Part shown: in pieces, positions 27,772 through 34,360 of the stretch | Numbering within the stretch: position 1 is the stretch's first letter | Layout of the letters: every line of letters starts with the position of its first letter | DNA from: Nostoc favosum CHAB5714 | Lineage (GTDB): Bacteria > Cyanobacteriota > Cyanobacteriia > Cyanobacteriales > Nostocaceae | NCBI RefSeq assembly: GCF_020829495.1 | Contig: NZ_JAIVFQ010000014.1 | Span: forward strand, 83,719-124,271 | DNA length: 40,553 nucleotides | Direction of reading: 5' to 3' | Notes under the pieces: generated by a model | Databases searched by the model: none | Seen by the model: the letters and a program-made list of their open reading frames with translations, nothing else | Told to the model about the DNA's origin: nothing | Program-made: the position numbers and the translations under genes

Positions 27772-27996
27772 CTAGGACTCAGGACTTTTATAAAGAAGAA
27801 ACCACCAAAACTCAAGTCCAATCAAGGCTAAACCTGCGATCGCAACCCCAACTTTCAAGCCCAAAGGTTGCTCAATATGATGAAATTGGCTGTTTTGTGG
27901 CGAGTGGGCTGGCATTTCTGCTAAAGCTACGCCTGATGTTCCAGTGAGAAGCACTAAAGCTGTAAGGCTTCCCCAAAGCATTTTTTTACTGAACAT
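27772..27996 (-). CDS. Small single-pass membrane protein downstream of copA
   Basis: A 74-residue protein. MFSKKMLWGSLTALVLLTG, then SGVALAEMPAHS, is a signal peptide with a cleavage-like ALA site. A His-containing linker (FHHIEQPLGL) is followed by one membrane helix (KVGVAIAGLALIGLEFWWFLL). It starts 19 bases after the copA stop codon with AGGA about 12 bases upstream, so it is very likely in the copA operon. A longer frame that extends back into copA in another phase is not credible. The function is unknown; a copper-related role is inferred only from position and from the Met/His-containing exported segment. Confidence 0.75.
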   Translation of the reverse strand: MFSKKMLWGSLTALVLLTGTSGVALAEMPAHSPQNSQFHHIEQPLGLKVGVAIAGLALIGLEFWWFLLYKSPES

Positions 27997-28015
27997 TTCC
28001 GAAATTATCCTGAAA

Positions 28016-30337
28016 TTATGAGATAGCTTTTGGTTGAAAGTTACGCAATCTGAGGGCATTGCTAACAACAGACAGCGAAGAAAGAGCCATCGCAGCGCCG
28101 GCGATAATTGGATTGAGTAACCAACCAAAGATGGGGAACAGGATTCCAGCCGCAATGGGAATACCAATGACGTTGTAAATAAAGGCAAAAAAGAGATTTT
28201 GCCTGATATTGTTGATGGTGGCGCGACTAAGTTGAATAGCCGTAACAATTCCTTGCAAATCGCCAGAAATCAGAGTGATATCGCTAGCTGCGATCGCTAC
28301 ATCTGTTCCCGTTCCAATAGCAATTCCCACATCAGCTTGTGCTAGGGCTGGGGCATCATTTATACCATCGCCTACCATTGCGACAATTTTAGATTTTGGA
28401 CTTCGACTACGCTCAGTCGAACGATTTTGGATTTTGGATTTGGGAAATTTCTTTATCTCCCCTTGCAAAGATTGGATAATCGCTGCCTTTTGATCTGGAC
28501 GTACTTCGGCAAAGATTCGCTGGATGCCAACTTGCCCTGCGATCGCTTCCGCAGTTTTACGATTATCTCCGGTAAGCATTACTACTTCTAAACCTAACTT
28601 CTGTAAAGCTTTCACTACTGCTGTTGAGGAAGGTTTGAGGGCATCGGCAATACCCATTATTCCTTGCAGTTCGCCATCTACAGCAATCAAAATGACTGTT
28701 TTACCAGCCGCTTCCCAGTCATCTTTATACTGCTGGACAGTTATGGTGTTAATTCCAAGTTCTGTTAACCAGCGTTGTGTACCAATTTGCACAAGCTGAT
28801 TTGAAACAACTCCTTGGACACCACTACCTGCATTAGCCTGAAAGTTCTTTACCTCTGTTAAACTCACTTCTTGAGACTGGGCATATTTCACCACAGCTTC
28901 AGCTAAAGGATGCTCAGAATTTCGTTCCACCGTTGCTGCTAACTGTAAAAGCTTGATTTCATTACCATTAGCTGTGCCATTGATAGTTACAAAGTCTGTA
29001 ACCGTAGGTTTACCCTGAGTCAAAGTGCCAGTTTTATCTAGAACGATGGTTTGAATTTTGTGTGCTAGTTCTAAGCTGTCAGCGCCTTTAATCAAAATGC
29101 CATTTTCTGCACCTTTGCCCGTCCCCACCATTACAGAAGTGGGGGTAGCTAAACCCAAAGCACAAGGACAAGCAATAATTAGTACACCTACCGTTGTCAT
29201 TGTTGCTAGGGTGAGGTTGCCAGTGAAATTAAACCAAATGACAAAAGTGGCGATCGCGATCGCAATCACAACTGGTACAAACCATCCTGTCACCTGATCT
29301 GCCAAGCGCTGAATTGGTGCTTTAGAACCTTGGGCTTGTTGCACTAGTTTGACGATTTGAGCCAAAAACGTATCATTTCCGACTCGTGTCACCCGAAACT
29401 GAAAAGCACCCGCACCGTTAATTGTCGCCCCAATCACCTCATCTCCTGGCTGCTTTTTAACTGGCAAACTTTCACCCGTCACCATCGCTTCATCTACCGT
29501 CGAAGCGCCTGTAATCACTTCACCATCTACGGGAATCTTTTCACCAGGACGCACCAAAATCACATCGTTAATTCTGACTTCGGCGATGGGAACATCAATT
29601 TCTATTCCATCACGGATGACTCTGGCATCTCTAGCTTGCAATCCGATGAGTTTGCGGATGGCTTCAGAAGTTTGCCCCCTAGCGCGATTTTCCAGCAACC
29701 GCCCCAACAAAATTAAGGTAATGACAATGGCGGCTACTTCGTAATAAATATGAGGTATTAAGCCCTGAGCAATAAAAAATTTTGGGAAAAAAGTGACAAA
29801 CAAAGAATATAGATATGCTGCACTTGTACCCAAAGCAATCAGGCTGTCCATCGTCGCCGTATGGCGCTTGAGGGATTTCCAGCCATTGCGGTAAAAAGAT
29901 CCACCACACCAGAACACGACGGGTGTTGTCAGCACTAACTGTATCCAAGGATTTTGCAGGAAGCTTGGAATTAAGGGTAAGTTCAACCCAGTCATCATGG
30001 GCAACGACCCTAAAAATAGGAAAATGCTGATTACACCTCCCACCACTACCTTGAGGGAGAGTTCGCGTTGTAATGCTTGCCTACTCACTTTCTCGGCATC
30101 ATCTTCTTCAGTCAGCAATTCTTCCTGGAGTGAGTAAGAAGAGTATCCCGCAGATGCGATCGCACTTTGGATTTTCTCTAAATTAGCTAGAGAGCGATCG
30201 TATTTGATGGTAGCTTGTTCTGCTCCAAAGTTAACGTTGCAATCCCTTACTCCAGAAACAGAGCGAATTGCCTTTTCGATGTTGTTGGCACAAGCGGCAC
30301 AACTCATGCCTCGAAGTTTGAGTGTGAGAGTATCCAT
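28016..30337 (-). CDS. copA: Copper-transporting P1B-1 ATPase CopA
   Basis: A 773-residue Cu+ ATPase in the plasma or thylakoid membrane. An N-terminal HMA domain ([12 protein letters not shown], CxxC) precedes eight membrane helices with TGES, CPC in [13 protein letters not shown] (~residue 388), [11 protein letters not shown] (~434), [12 protein letters not shown] and [16 protein letters not shown]. The P1B-1 marks YN in AFIYNVIG and MxxSS in [16 protein letters not shown] are present. An insertion of about 18-24 residues ([13 protein letters not shown]) separates IIQSLQGE from KIVAMVGDG; it is encoded by a dispersed repeat and lies near the phosphorylation-domain core. It is upstream of the small membrane-protein gene and downstream of the chaperone gene on the same strand. 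Confidence 0.95.
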   Translation of the reverse strand: MDTLTLKLRGMSCAACANNIEKAIRSVSGVRDCNVNFGAEQATIKYDRSLANLEKIQSAIASAGYSSYSLQEELLTEEDDAEKVSRQALQRELSLKVVVGGVISIFLFLGSLPMMTGLNLPLIPSFLQNPWIQLVLTTPVVFWCGGSFYRNGWKSLKRHTATMDSLIALGTSAAYLYSLFVTFFPKFFIAQGLIPHIYYEVAAIVITLILLGRLLENRARGQTSEAIRKLIGLQARDARVIRDGIEIDVPIAEVRINDVILVRPGEKIPVDGEVITGASTVDEAMVTGESLPVKKQPGDEVIGATINGAGAFQFRVTRVGNDTFLAQIVKLVQQAQGSKAPIQRLADQVTGWFVPVVIAIAIATFVIWFNFTGNLTLATMTTVGVLIIACPCALGLATPTSVMVGTGKGAENGILIKGADSLELAHKIQTIVLDKTGTLTQGKPTVTDFVTINGTANGNEIKLLQLAATVERNSEHPLAEAVVKYAQSQEVSLTEVKNFQANAGSGVQGVVSNQLVQIGTQRWLTELGINTITVQQYKDDWEAAGKTVILIAVDGELQGIMGIADALKPSSTAVVKALQKLGLEVVMLTGDNRKTAEAIAGQVGIQRIFAEVRPDQKAAIIQSLQGEIKKFPKSKIQNRSTERSRSPKSKIVAMVGDGINDAPALAQADVGIAIGTGTDVAIAASDITLISGDLQGIVTAIQLSRATINNIRQNLFFAFIYNVIGIPIAAGILFPIFGWLLNPIIAGAAMALSSLSVVSNALRLRNFQPKAIS
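28384..28455. repeat. Repeat insertion inside copA
   Basis: A hairpin-forming TTCGACTACGCTCAGTCGAA, flanked by repeats of TTTTGGATTTTGG, interrupts copA in frame. It is the type of dispersed repeat also seen at 150-165. Confidence 0.7.
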
Positions 30338-30555
30338 AACTAGATGAACCCCTGTGATTGATGTGGGAGGATCTTAAAGTAATTCGTAATTAAATTATTT
30401 GTGGATTTAGACCTCAACTAATTCAATACCGCCAAGAAAGACAATTACGCGCAAGTGCTTCCCCAACAATTACGAATTACGTTAGCGCAGCGTTAGCGTT
30501 AGCGAAGCGGTAGCGAGGAACGAGCGTCCGTAGGAGCGTCATTACGAATTACGAA
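30338..30555. repeat. Repeat-rich spacer between the chaperone gene and copA
   Basis: Contains AACAATTACGAATTACG and CATTACGAATTACGAATTAG on either side of GCGTTAGCGTTAGCGAAGCG and GAGCGTCCGTAGGAGCGTC. These are dispersed Nostoc-type repeats. The 3' part matches the arm of the palindrome at 33361. No gene is seen; a copA promoter may lie in the first 80 bases upstream of its ATG. Confidence 0.6.
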
Positions 30556-30753
30556 TTAGTTAGCAACTGGATAGCCAGCAGCAGCTAACGCTTCCTTAAT
30601 TGCTGTTTCTGATGCTTGAGTTTCAACACTGACAAGCTTGGTTGTTGGATCGGCCTGAACGCTAGCATTGGCATCGACTGCCTGAAGTGCTTTGGTGATG
30701 GTGCTTGCACAAGCAGAACAAGCCATGTTGGGAACTGTGAGTTGGAGAGTCAT
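30556..30753 (-). CDS. Atx1/CopZ-like copper metallochaperone
   Basis: A single-domain 65-residue HMA protein. It begins MTLQLTVPNMACSACASTIT, with the copper-binding CxxC as MACSAC, and ends KEALAAAGYPVAN, like known cyanobacterial Atx1 proteins. The ATG at 30753 is chosen because an upstream in-frame extension of 35 residues is unlike the family. It should hand Cu+ to CopA, whose gene follows ~218 bases downstream on the same strand. The putative MerR-type dyad lies about 100 bases upstream. Confidence 0.92.
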   Translation of the reverse strand: MTLQLTVPNMACSACASTITKALQAVDANASVQADPTTKLVSVETQASETAIKEALAAAGYPVAN

Positions 30754-30856
30754 AGATTTACGGGATAAAATGAACAACTTAGCCAGATCGAGCAGGATCA
30801 CTGAGACGTATCTCTCACACATCAGAAATAACTGGAAAGAGAGTCGCCTTGAATTC

Positions 30857-30889
30857 ATCCTAGACTCTCTAGCCGGCTGGAGAGTCTAG
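30857..30889 (-). promoter_or_regulatory. Putative MerR-type operator/promoter upstream of the chaperone gene
   Basis: CTAGACTCTC (30860-30869) and GAGAGTCTAG (30880-30889) are perfect inverse copies around a 10-base centre. On the minus strand a -35-like TAGACT and a -10-like TAGGAT are 20 bp apart, the over-long spacing of MerR-activated promoters, with the dyad inside the spacer. The GACTCT...AGAG layout resembles ZntR/PbrR sites. The near symmetry also allows a plus-strand reading. The target is inferred; the MerR gene at 27.3 kb is the candidate regulator. Confidence 0.6.
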
Positions 30890-30998
30890 AGATTTTTAAA
30901 AGTTTTTCGTTAAACTTCAAATTTCTTTACAACTTTGGTTTCACTGAGTAACCGTTGTCCATCAAAAATACAACGTACTACAAAACACTTGTCATCCG

Positions 30999-31664
30999 AT
31001 GAAACTGTGTGTTATTAATCGCCTGTTGTTAGCAGAACTGCTACGTCTGCGTTTGCGAGAAGTATACAAAGATGTGAAAGCACCTCTAGTTTATGACTTG
31101 CCGCATAACATCACCTTGCCAAAAGGTCAGAGATGGGTAACACGCAAAGGTGCAAGTCCAGCCCATGTAGGGCAACCAGTGATTATCCCTGGTTCAATGG
31201 GTGCTTATTCTTATCTGATGGTGGGTAGAGGTAATCCAGCATTTTGTAATTCTGCCTCACATGGGGCCGGAAGCAATACCGTTCGGATAAGCAGGGGAGG
31301 CAGGGGAGGCAGGGGAGGCTCTTGAGGAAAGAAGGTTATTGTTCAGCAATTCTTCTCTCAAGAACAGCTTCTCTTCTCCCCCTGCTCAAGAACAGCCTGC
31401 CTCAACCAAAAAATTCCTTAACCGAACGGTATTGGGGCCGGAAGAATTCATTCTCGCTTCGACCTCAACCGCAGAGGTGCATCTCAAAGTGAGGCTGAAC
31501 TGGGATTAACCGGGGTAGACTGCATCACCCTGCGTCAAGAACGCCGAATTGAAGAAGCACCCTTTGCCTATAAACCGATTCAGTCTGTGATTGATGTGCA
31601 GGTTGAAGCAGAAATGGTGGACGCTGTAACGCGATTAAGTCCGGTGTTGACGTTTAAGGCGTAG
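30999..31664 (+). pseudogene. rtcB: rtcB remnant (RNA ligase) interrupted by a MITE-like insertion
   Basis: Residues from the RtcB C-terminal half are clear: PLVYDLPHNITLPKGQRWVT, RKGASPAHVGQPVIIPGSMG, AYSYLMVGRGNPAF and CNSASHGAG. The frame then runs into an insertion and stops at 31323-31325. After the insertion the same protein resumes as GAGRIHSRFDLNRRGASQSE, LGLTGVDCITLRQERRIEEA and ends VLTFKA at 31662-31664. RtcB joins RNA ends in tRNA or RNA repair. Full-length members are about 400-480 residues; here the first ~200 residues, including N-terminal metal ligands, are missing. The gene is therefore doubly broken, 5'-truncated and disrupted by 171 bases (161-bp element plus a 10-bp duplication), and is certainly non-functional. 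Confidence 0.9.
31274..31434. mobile_element. MITE-like element (161 bp) in rtcB with 10-bp target duplication
   Basis: The ends CAATACCGTTCGG (31274) and CCGAACGGTATTG (31422-31434) are perfect inverse repeats. The flanks GGGCCGGAAG at 31264-31273 and 31435-31444 are identical, a 10-base target-site duplication. The inside holds a CAGGGGAGG array, a TTGAGGAAAGAAGG...CTTCTCTCAAG hairpin and a complementary CCCCCTGC arm. It has no coding capacity and needs a transposase in trans. Removing it restores RtcB codons GAGR exactly. Confidence 0.92.
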
Positions 31665-31679
31665 CTACCTAATAAAAAG

Positions 31680-31699
31680 CCCCTGGTCAACACCAGGGG
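31680..31699 (-). terminator. Hairpin with minus-strand terminator features
   Basis: CCCCTGGT (31680-31687) pairs with ACCAGGGG (31692-31699). Read on the minus strand it is followed by CTTTTTATT. It lies 16 bases after the rtcB stop, so it may also help end plus-strand transcripts. Confidence 0.6.
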
Positions 31700-32087
31700 T
31701 ATCCATCTTTATTCCCTGATATTAGAATCGCATCTGTGGAACTATTGTAAATCCGTATTAATGCAATTAACGCATAAACATGATGATGATTTTGCAATTG
31801 TCTAGTTAGCGCTCTTTTATTACTCTGAAAAAATAAAATAATTGTAGCGACTGTTTTAAAAGTCAAGTGACGCCGAATAGCCCGTCGTAGACATCGCTTT
31901 GTTTGTGGAGATTTATGAAAGCGATGCCGAACGCGAGTGCGTCTCCAAGAGTTGGCGGGCTATGACGCTCGATAGCGCAGCGTAAAGCCTTCGGCATGGC
32001 TTCGCTTAGAGCGACGCAGGAGCGTCTGACTCGCTACCGCAACGCTTACGGCGTCGCACCTGTGTACTTAATCGCGGTGCGACAAAG
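31700..32087. other. Gap before the 21-bp repeats
   Basis: No gene is seen. Bases 31870-32060 consist of dispersed repeats (CGATAGCGCAGCGTAAAGCC, CGCTTAGAGCGACGCAGGAG). Confidence 0.45.
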
Positions 32088-32418
32088 TTTGAAGTACCTC
32101 AACACGACTTTGAAGTACCTCAACACGACTTTGAAGTACCTTAACACGACTTTGGAGTACCTCAACACGACTTTGGAGTACCTCAACACGACTTTGGAGT
32201 ACCTTAACACGACTTTGGAGTACCTCAACACGACTTTGGAGTACCTCAACACGACTTTGGAGTACCTCAACACGACTTTGGAGTACCTCAACACGACTTT
32301 GGAGTACCTCAACACGACTTTGGAGTACCTCAACACGACTTTGAAGTACCTCAACACGACTTTGAAGTACCTCAACACGACTTTGAAGTACCTCAACACG
32401 ACTTTTAAGTACCTTAAA
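32088..32418. repeat. 21-bp tandem repeat, 15 copies plus a partial one
   Basis: The unit is TTTGAAGTACCTCAACACGA plus C. Variants are arranged as three GAAG units, nine GGAG units and three GAAG units, followed by a decayed unit. The 21-base period leaves several frames open on both strands: LKYLNTT/LEYLNTT on plus (frame 31996-32472), and VLQSRVE (32068-32454) or KVVLRYS (32046-32438) on minus. VLQSRVE has Val and Leu at heptad a and d positions and could form a coiled coil. A single diverged copy lies at 32591-32613. No ribosome-binding site or flanking domain supports a gene, so I call it a repeat. Confidence 0.92.
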
Positions 32419-32625
32419 TCTTGCACCAGTCCCAACAACCGCCTCAGAATTCATTCTGAGGCTAATAGCTAAAGTCTATCTATTGAAGACTGAACAAGGG
32501 TTTTAGTCCACTTGAGTGGACTTTAGCTATCAGCCCAGAAATTTATTTCTGGGCGGGCGATGGTGCTAATCGAGAATGCTGCAAGATATCAGGTACCTCA
32601 ACACGACTTCGAGGTATCTGTTGCT
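32419..32625. repeat. Hairpin repeats after the tandem array
   Basis: AGTCCACTTGAGTGGACT (32505-32522) and GCCCAGAAAT/ATTTCTGGGC (32533-32554, perfect 10-bp stem) are two adjacent hairpins of dispersed-repeat type. A lone 21-bp-type unit with GGTACCTCAACACGACTTCG follows at 32592. Confidence 0.7.
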
Positions 32626-32634
32626 TATATAGCA

Positions 32635-32723
32635 GGACTTACGCAAACAATAGCCGAAACCCTTATTTCACGTAGGGGCAATTCATGAATTGCCCCTGAG
32701 TGCGTGTACTTTTGCGTAAGTCC
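32635..32723. mobile_element. GGACTTACGCA-type MITE (89 bp) with 9-bp target duplication
   Basis: GGACTTACGCA at the left is exactly inverted as TGCGTAAGTCC at 32713-32723. TATATAGCA flanks both sides (32626-32634 and 32724-32732), a perfect 9-base target duplication. The core is a GGGGCAATTCATGAATTGCCCC hairpin. It shares its ends with the 188-bp element at 25391 and lies at the tip of a copy of the 22014-type element. Confidence 0.9.
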
Positions 32724-32725
32724 TA

Positions 32726-32760
32726 TATAGCAGTCCTAAATCATTCGTGAGAATTTGAGA
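32726..32760. mobile_element. One-ended copy of the TATAGCAGTCC-type element
   Basis: TATAGCAGTCCTAAATCATT plus CGTGAGAATTT matches the left end of the element at 22014-22143. No matching right end is seen within the next few hundred bases. Confidence 0.6.
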
Positions 32761-33100
32761 TCGTTTTAACCCCCCTGTAGTCCCCCTGATGACCAAGGTT
32801 GGGACGGTCTACCACTTCTTCTAAGATACAAGGTTGGATACAAGGTTGGGTTGAATATTCGTGTTACCCAACACCTATCTTGGATTCTTGGTGTTGAGTC
32901 TACGTTCCTCAAACGCCACTTGCTTCTTCCCTTGGGGAGACGCTGCGCGTAGCAAGATCCCCGCAGGGGTACAAGTCGGGAAACCGCAAGGGCGCAGTGG
33001 CTCCTCAACCTACGCTTAGATTTCTAAAAACTAATCAGAAACATTGGTTTCTGATTTTTATCTCGTCAGAGTCATAAAAGAGGGTTAGGCAAAGATCCCA
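32761..33100. other. Non-coding, dispersed-repeat region
   Basis: Contains AAGGTTGGATACAAGGTTGG, CTTGGGGAGACGCTGCGCG and GGAAACCGCAAGGGCGC, all dispersed Nostoc-type repeats. An 80-codon minus frame at 32766-33008 lies within them and is not supported as a gene. Confidence 0.4.
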
Positions 33101-33172
33101 AATTAATTTAAACTTACTTTTCTAGCAGTTCATCTTGTTAGAGACTGTATCCAAATATCCTGAAGACTGATA
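33101..33172. repeat. Diverged tandem copy A (72 bp)
   Basis: About 70% identical by eye to 33250-33321 over the full 72 bases, from ATTAATTTAAACT to GACTGATA. On the minus strand it ends a frame as YQSSGYLDTVSNKMNC, then a stop, parallel to copy B. A shared-descent gene end is likely. Confidence 0.6.
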
Positions 33173-33199
33173 CATAATTACTTAATCAGTCATAATAAA

Positions 33200-33220
33200 A
33201 GGCTTGGTTTAACCAAGCCT
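33200..33220 (-). terminator. Terminator-like hairpin between the two copies
   Basis: AGGCTTGG pairs with CCAAGCCT. On the minus strand the stem is followed by TTTTATTAT, fitting a rho-independent terminator for a transcript ending in copy B. Confidence 0.55.
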
Positions 33221-33249
33221 CTATATATACCAAGCATTTACTACACCAA

Positions 33250-33363
33250 GATTAATTTAAACTGACCCTTGCTTTAGTTCATCCTGCTATAGGCCGTATC
33301 CAAATATTCTAAAAGCTGATAAGCGACTGGCTCGCCGTGGGAGATGGCTCGAAGAGTCAAAAT
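33250..33363 (-). pseudogene. C-terminal gene remnant in copy B
   Basis: The minus strand reads LTLRAISHGEPVAYQLLEYL, then DTAYSRMN and a stop at 33274-33276, with a terminator hairpin ~55 bases downstream. The frame is cut at its N-terminal side by the 50-bp palindrome at 33361. Copy A (33101-33172) carries the matching end. I do not recognise the family. The arrangement suggests two tandem paralogous genes reduced to their 3' ends. Confidence 0.4.
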
Positions 33364-33410
33364 AATTACTAATTCGTAATGACGAGCGTCATTACGAATT
33401 AGTAATTATT
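33361..33410. repeat. 50-bp palindrome with 24-bp perfect arms
   Basis: AATAATTACTAATTCGTAAT plus GACG (33361-33384) is exactly inverted at 33387-33410, with only AG between. Such a sequence extrudes a cruciform or hairpin readily. The arm sequence (CATTACGAATTAG) also occurs at 30541-30560. Confidence 0.95.
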
Positions 33411-33475
33411 TGGTCAATTTACCTCTATTCCGATGAGAGTCTATCTTTGACTTATCTGAGTTTTGATAAAAAAAA

Positions 33476-33495
33476 CCCTGGGTATCATTCCAGGG
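33476..33495 (-). terminator. Minus-strand terminator-like hairpin
   Basis: CCCTGG pairs with CCAGGG. On the minus strand the stem is followed by eight or more T. No intact gene is seen upstream of it on the minus strand, so it may be a relic. Confidence 0.55.
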
Positions 33496-33739
33496 CGCAT
33501 ACACGTTTTTCAGGCATTAATAGGCTGAATAATAACTTTGTAAAATAGTTATTTCTACTATCCATAGAATGATACGAATATTGATCCATATATGGTTAGC
33601 GAGGAACGAGCGTCTTGATTCTGACGCCTCGGCGGAGCGTCTCCGGCTCCGCTCCTGAATTCTGAATTCTTCTTCTATCCGACAAAACCCTAGCTGTCAT
33701 AGATTATCGATGAAGTTCAAAAAGTAAAACTACCGTTTC

Positions 33740-33886
33740 ATATCATGTCCGCTTGATTACTTATTAAACCCGAAGAACCCCACCCCGCCAAAGCTATGCT
33801 TTGTCTCCCCTCCCCGCTCTTCGGGAGGGGTTGGGGGTGGGGTGTAATGACTGTGGTTAGCGTAACTATTTATGCGGACATGATAT
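33740..33886. mobile_element. MITE-like element with ATATCATGTCCGC ends (147 bp)
   Basis: ATATCATGTCCGC at 33740-33752 is exactly inverted as GCGGACATGATAT at 33874-33886. The inside has a strong CCCCTCCCC...GGGAGGGG hairpin. There is no coding capacity. A TCA may be duplicated at both ends if the repeat is read as TATCATGTCCGC. Confidence 0.8.
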
Positions 33887-34118
33887 CACATAGGTTTCAG
33901 CTTAGGCATTTATGCAACGACTCCGCAGGAGTATTGTGTTGCGAAAAAAATGGATAAAATCAAGCTTAGTTCAACAAAACTTTATAGTACGTATTGAAAA
34001 TTATTATCCTGAGTAATTTAGCTAAATCCAAAAGAAGCCTCTCACTCACCCGAAGGGGAGTGATGAGATGAATTTTGGGGCAATGACGAAAACATCCCCG
34101 ACCTATGTTAATCGAAGA
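33887..34118. other. Left flank of the TnpB element
   Basis: No gene is seen. CTCACTCACCCGAAGGGGAGTG (34049-34070) is a hairpin and may belong to the left end of the TnpB-bearing element, but its boundary cannot be fixed by eye. Confidence 0.35.
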
Positions 34119-34289
34119 TTAACGCGGGAGTGGGGTGTTTGAGGAATTGCCAAGTTCTTGTGGTTGGGGTAGAGAATCTATAAATTCTTCTACAATTTGG
34201 GTCATCGTTTTATCCTTCCACGCTGAATATAGCCGTAGCTTATTTAATCTCCGTTCAGATATTCGTAAATTTAATGCTTTGTTTTTCAT
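34119..34289 (-). CDS. Small RHH-like DNA-binding protein divergent from tnpB
   Basis: A 56-residue protein: MKNKALNLRISERRLNKLRL, then YSAWKDKTMTQIVEEFIDSL and a Pro/Asn tail. The pattern (short basic strand NLRIS, then two helices with KDKTMTQIVEEFID) fits a ribbon-helix-helix repressor or antitoxin-like fold. Proteins of this type often precede tnpB in cyanobacterial IS605/IS607-like elements, in my recollection. It is transcribed away from tnpB with a 71-base gap, so it could control its own and tnpB expression. A plus-strand 62-codon frame at 34135-34323 over the same bases has no such pattern and is rejected. Confidence 0.75.
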   Translation of the reverse strand: MKNKALNLRISERRLNKLRLYSAWKDKTMTQIVEEFIDSLPQPQELGNSSNTPLPR

Positions 34290-34360
34290 AAATGCCTACA
34301 CAATGTATTTGCATTTAGGTTAACATGATTTCAGTTAATTAAATTAAGGAGGTGATAAAA

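Noticed and set aside
27997..28248. N-terminal extension of the small membrane protein into copA
   Set aside because: It would read copA DNA in a different phase; the ATG at 27996 starts a normal signal peptide.
31700..31860. Minus-strand mini-frame ending near ISGNKDGYPWC at the hairpin at 31680, considered as a peptide precursor
   Set aside because: No start codon with a ribosome-binding site and no modification enzymes nearby; the stop falls inside the terminator stem by chance.
32088..32418. CRISPR array
   Set aside because: Units are contiguous with a 21-base period and no unique spacers; no cas genes are present.
31996..32472. 158-codon plus-strand frame over the 21-bp repeats as a real gene
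   Set aside because: Its N-terminal part is dispersed repeat DNA, and several other frames are equally open; no start signal is convincing.
34135..34323. Plus-strand 62-codon frame before tnpB
   Set aside because: It lies antisense to the clear RHH-like minus-strand gene and has no family pattern.
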